Shown here: positions 5,896 to 8,547 of the stretch, piece by piece
Numbering within the stretch: position 1 is the stretch's first letter
Layout: every line of letters starts with the position of its first letter
Origin: GCA-2748575 sp033722575
GTDB taxonomy: Bacteria > Pseudomonadota > Gammaproteobacteria > Pseudomonadales > Ketobacteraceae
Direction: 5' to 3'
Assembly (NCBI GenBank): GCA_033722575.1
Contig: JAWVYU010000225.1
Span: 1 to 8,547, forward strand
DNA length: 8,547 bases
Position numbers and translations under genes: made by a program
Notes under the pieces: model-generated
What the model was told of the DNA's origin: nothing
Databases searched by the model: none
The model's input: the letters and a program-made list of their open reading frames with translations, nothing else

Positions 5896-8547
5896 TTATC
5901 GGAGCTGACGCCAGGACTGACGGCCGGCCTTGTTAACACCCTTGTTGATCTCCACATCGATGTTACCGCTGGAACCGGAGAACACTTTGAATACGGTCTT
6001 ACCATCCGGACCACCGCCATGGAGTATACCGGGTGCAGAACGTTTCTCCGGCTGACCGATACAACAGGGAGCGACTTTATCGCCGGTAGGATTATTGGGG
6101 TCCGCCACCAGGTCATCGTCATCAATGATACCGTCTCCATTCACGTCCAGTTTGGGGCTATCGAACCGGCCACCGGTTTTGGGATCAAACTCCATCAGCC
6201 AGCTGTAGCCGCCAAAGTTACAGGGGTTACCGTCGGGTATGAAAGATACGAACAGCACTGCGTCATTCACCAGCACCGGATTCGCTACGATCCTTTCGCC
6301 TTCACCGGTTACGGTGCCGGGGGGAATCAGGTCCATATACCAGCCCTGAACCCGGTTGCTGATGGTGACATCCTCATCAGAACCTACCCGATAATCAATA
6401 CTCAGAGAAGCCGTGGTCAAAGTATCCTCCACCAGAATGGATTGCTGTACCAGTTCACTTTTCACCACAGTGGATCCTTTACAGGCCCTGCGCAGGCTGT
6501 CGGCACCGCAATCGAAAATGCCATACAGGGATTCAATCCGCGGGCTGGCGCTAACAGTGGCGTCGGCGGTTTCAAAGAATTTGCCGGTACCGAACAGAAT
6601 CATCACCCCTTCAGGATGGGAAGCGATAGTGGGCTGCACGGTAATGGGCTGCCGGGTAGCTGCGGTACAAGCACCAGTACCGTCACAGGCCTGGAATAAC
6701 GGCTCCACCTTGTTACCTGACTTGAGGGCAATACCCCAGTTGCTGGGATTATTGGCAGTCAGATCAAACTTCCACAGATTACCATGCAAATCCCCGGCGT
6801 AGACATTATCCAGAATACGATCGCCATCCAGATCCACCGCCAGGGGCGTACTCAGCCCGTTAGGCTCAGCGGCACTACCCACCCCGGTGTTGATTACCTT
6901 GAGTACCGATCCGTCCTCGGCATCCAGCACAATCAGGGCCGCCTGGTGGTCGGCACTGTTGTAGCCGTTGCCCACCAACACAACCCAGTCGCCGGACTTG
7001 GTTCTGACCATCTGGGGTTTACCCAGCATGTAACCTATATGGCGCAGGTTGGAGTCAGCATCATTGGCTTCCACTTCCCACATCACATCACTGGCGCTCA
7101 CACTGTCGGGGTCCGTCACATCAATGGCAAAAATGGCCCTGCCACCGGCACCCAGGGTGCTGGTAACCACGGTTTTCCAGCTGTTGTTAATATACACATC
7201 ACCCATGTGCGGAGTGGCATCCACATAGTACTGGTGGGTGTAATCCGGGCTGGTTAACGCGCTCAGTTTGGGGAACAGTGCATTGGGAATATAGGCAAAT
7301 TTTTCCCGGCCGGTCGTGGCGTCAAAGCCATGGAACATACCATCGTTAGCGCCGATATAGATCATACCGTCCCGGCTCCGGTAGGTGGGGTTGCTACGGA
7401 AGGTGTTATAATCCGCTTTTTCCGTGGCGGTCAGGCCACTGGATTCACGGCCGTAACCAAAGTCGCCGGTGCCCACATAAATCGGATCCGAGTTAATAAT
7501 ATCCCCCAGAATGTCATAGCCATCGGTATCTTTAGTGCTTAACGCGGTACGGTCGCGGAACGGATTGCTGGCCGGACCGGTGATGCTGGTGTCGCCCCGC
7601 AGGAATTCCAGCCGGTTCTGTCCCTCTCCGTCCGTATTACCAAAGATATCGGTGTTCAGATAGGCTTTCTGGGTGTTGGTCAGGTTGGTCCACTCAAACT
7701 GAGCGCCACCGGCGCTGGCGCCGGAGCCCGGGCGGTAGGTCAGAATGGTGCGGGCATCATGACCCGGCAACTTGTCATCGGCATCCCAGGCGGGGCTGTC
7801 TTCATCCACGCTGCCGTCGGGTTCGATGGTGTAGGCCAGCAACTGGCCGGACCAGTTCTCCGGGTCAAACTTGGCCTGATAGATCAGGGTATCTGTATCC
7901 AGCCGCGTGGTGTTGGCCACCGCGGAGGAAGATGAGCTTTCATCACTGGCAATCTGGTTCAGAATGCCACGCAGGCGGGCTGCAAACTCGTCGGGGCTGG
8001 CGGCGCTGAAAAAGCCGCCGCGGCTGTTGATGGACGCATGGAGCAAATCATCCAGTTTGGCCTGGTTCTGGGCATCGATATTGCTGGCATCGGTAGGATC
8101 ACCCCAGCTGATAGCGGTGCCGTCTTTCACTGCCTGAAAGGCGGCATCGGGATCCTGGGCTCCGGTTACACCCAGGCCCACACCAAAGGTAATCATGTGC
8201 TGCCAGTAGGCCGGGTTGGCGATTTCCTGGGTGCCATCGCCCTGCTGCGTGACGCGAATCCGGTTGTCCAGATCGCTGCGCAGGTCGTTTTTCCAGTAAT
8301 ACATGGCCACGTCCGCCAGGGTATTGGCATTGCTATCCTGAAAAGGATCAGAAGCCAGATAACCGGTATAATTACCCGTGCCGCGCTCCACGAAATTATC
8401 AGAGAGCGCGTTTACGTGAGTCACTCCATTGGTACTGTCGTTATCGGCACGGGCTGCCGCTGTGGTTGCCTGGTTGGCAGTGCCATCACTCCAGTAGCCG
8501 TCGGTCATCAGAATGCTGAAGCTTTTCCGGCATTCCGTATGGGCCGA
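5896..8547 (-). CDS. pilY1: Type IV pilus adhesin PilY1, C-terminal 883 residues (5' end beyond window)
   Basis: The frame is open from the right edge, and the first residues (SAHTECRKSFSILMTDGYW) match the C-R-x-S-x-x-I-L-M-T-D-G-Y-W signature of PilY1. An ATG at 8508 is internal, not the start. Counting from the first visible codon, residues 1-155 are the end of the vWA-like domain (MTDG 14-17, then NTLADVAMYYWKNDLR and MITFGVGLGV). A linker with RGGFF and an LRGD segment (RGD 317-319) follows. From about 390 to 770 comes the PilC/PilY1 beta-propeller (RDGMIYIGANDGMFHGFD, HQYYVDATPHMGDVYI, GAGGRAIFAIDV). DLDGDRILD (572-580) has the DxDxDxxxD pattern of the calcium loop that controls pilus extension and retraction in P. 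aeruginosa PilY1. A second EF-hand-like loop, DVNGDGIID, is at 801-809. The protein is known to act at the pilus tip in adhesion and surface sensing. The small exported gene follows by 18 bases; pilE is not in view. Confidence 0.95.
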   Translation of the reverse strand, partial: SAHTECRKSFSILMTDGYWSDGTANQATTAAARADNDSTNGVTHVNALSDNFVERGTGNYTGYLASDPFQDSNANTLADVAMYYWKNDLRSDLDNRIRVTQQGDGTQEIANPAYWQHMITFGVGLGVTGAQDPDAAFQAVKDGTAISWGDPTDASNIDAQNQAKLDDLLHASINSRGGFFSAASPDEFAARLRGILNQIASDESSSSSAVANTTRLDTDTLIYQAKFDPENWSGQLLAYTIEPDGSVDEDSPAWDADDKLPGHDARTILTYRPGSGASAGGAQFEWTNLTNTQKAYLNTDIFGNTDGEGQNRLEFLRGDTSITGPASNPFRDRTALSTKDTDGYDILGDIINSDPIYVGTGDFGYGRESSGLTATEKADYNTFRSNPTYRSRDGMIYIGANDGMFHGFDATTGREKFAYIPNALFPKLSALTSPDYTHQYYVDATPHMGDVYINNSWKTVVTSTLGAGGRAIFAIDVTDPDSVSASDVMWEVEANDADSNLRHIGYMLGKPQMVRTKSGDWVVLVGNGYNSADHQAALIVLDAEDGSVLKVINTGVGSAAEPNGLSTPLAVDLDGDRILDNVYAGDLHGNLWKFDLTANNPSNWGIALKSGNKVEPLFQACDGTGACTAATRQPITVQPTIASHPEGVMILFGTGKFFETADATVSASPRIESLYGIFDCGADSLRRACKGSTVVKSELVQQSILVEDTLTTASLSIDYRVGSDEDVTISNRVQGWYMDLIPPGTVTGEGERIVANPVLVNDAVLFVSFIPDGNPCNFGGYSWLMEFDPKTGGRFDSPKLDVNGDGIIDDDDLVADPNNPTGDKVAPCCIGQPEKRSAPGILHGGGPDGKTVFKVFSGSSGNIDVEINKGVNKAGRQSWRQLR

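Noticed and set aside
6019..6699. Plus-strand open frame of 226 codons
   Set aside because: It is antisense to the PilY1 propeller and looks like a codon-bias shadow.
7591..7599. RGD in PilY1 as an integrin-binding motif
   Set aside because: An LRGD segment is common at this place in PilY1 proteins as I know the family, so it is not specific evidence for binding animal cells. It also differs in position from the RGD discussed in P. aeruginosa PilY1.
1..8547. Defence, CRISPR, prophage or transposon cargo
   Set aside because: No nuclease, recombinase, transposase, repeat-spacer array or attachment-site pattern was seen. All five genes are envelope, pilus or chemotaxis genes.

Overview
The window is an 8.5 kb, tightly packed bacterial stretch with moderate-to-high GC by eye. 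All five genes lie on the minus strand, so transcription runs from high to low coordinates. A PilY1-type pilus adhesin, an MCP, an autotransporter-type beta-barrel and a Lol-type lipoprotein together indicate a motile Gram-negative with type IV pili. A gammaproteobacterium, perhaps marine, is the best guess, but the window alone does not prove the taxon. No mobile elements, tRNA/rRNA genes or CRISPR arrays are visible, and no gene-free stretch exceeds about 210 bases.

Right part (8547 to 5590): the C-terminal 883 residues of PilY1, the tip-associated adhesin and Ca-dependent regulator of type IV pili. Its N-terminus lies beyond the right edge. Eighteen bases downstream is a small exported protein of 95 aa with two cysteines, in the place where pilY2 sits in Pseudomonas-type pilus operons.

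Middle (5589 to 4002): a leader region with two inverted repeats, then a 487-aa methyl-accepting chemotaxis protein. Its sensor part is a bundle of about six transmembrane helices with no periplasmic ligand domain. The GTG start is set by a strong Shine-Dalgarno sequence. One inverted repeat ends exactly where that ribosome-binding site begins.

Left part (4001 to 1): an intergenic region with an imperfect inverted repeat, a short perfect palindrome and a good sigma70-like promoter. This promoter drives a probable two-gene operon. Its first gene encodes an outer-membrane beta-barrel of the autotransporter type. Its second gene begins 2 bases after the barrel stop codon and encodes a large lipoprotein that runs off the left edge. 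The lipoprotein combines a lipobox, PKD-like beta-sandwich domains and two widely spaced c-type heme motifs (CTVCH, CRACH). The coupling of a barrel to a multidomain heme lipoprotein is the least ordinary feature here. It suggests, without proving, a cell-envelope pair involved in redox chemistry or adhesion. All five genes appear to act in the envelope: pilus adhesion, surface or chemotactic sensing, and outer-membrane surface proteins.
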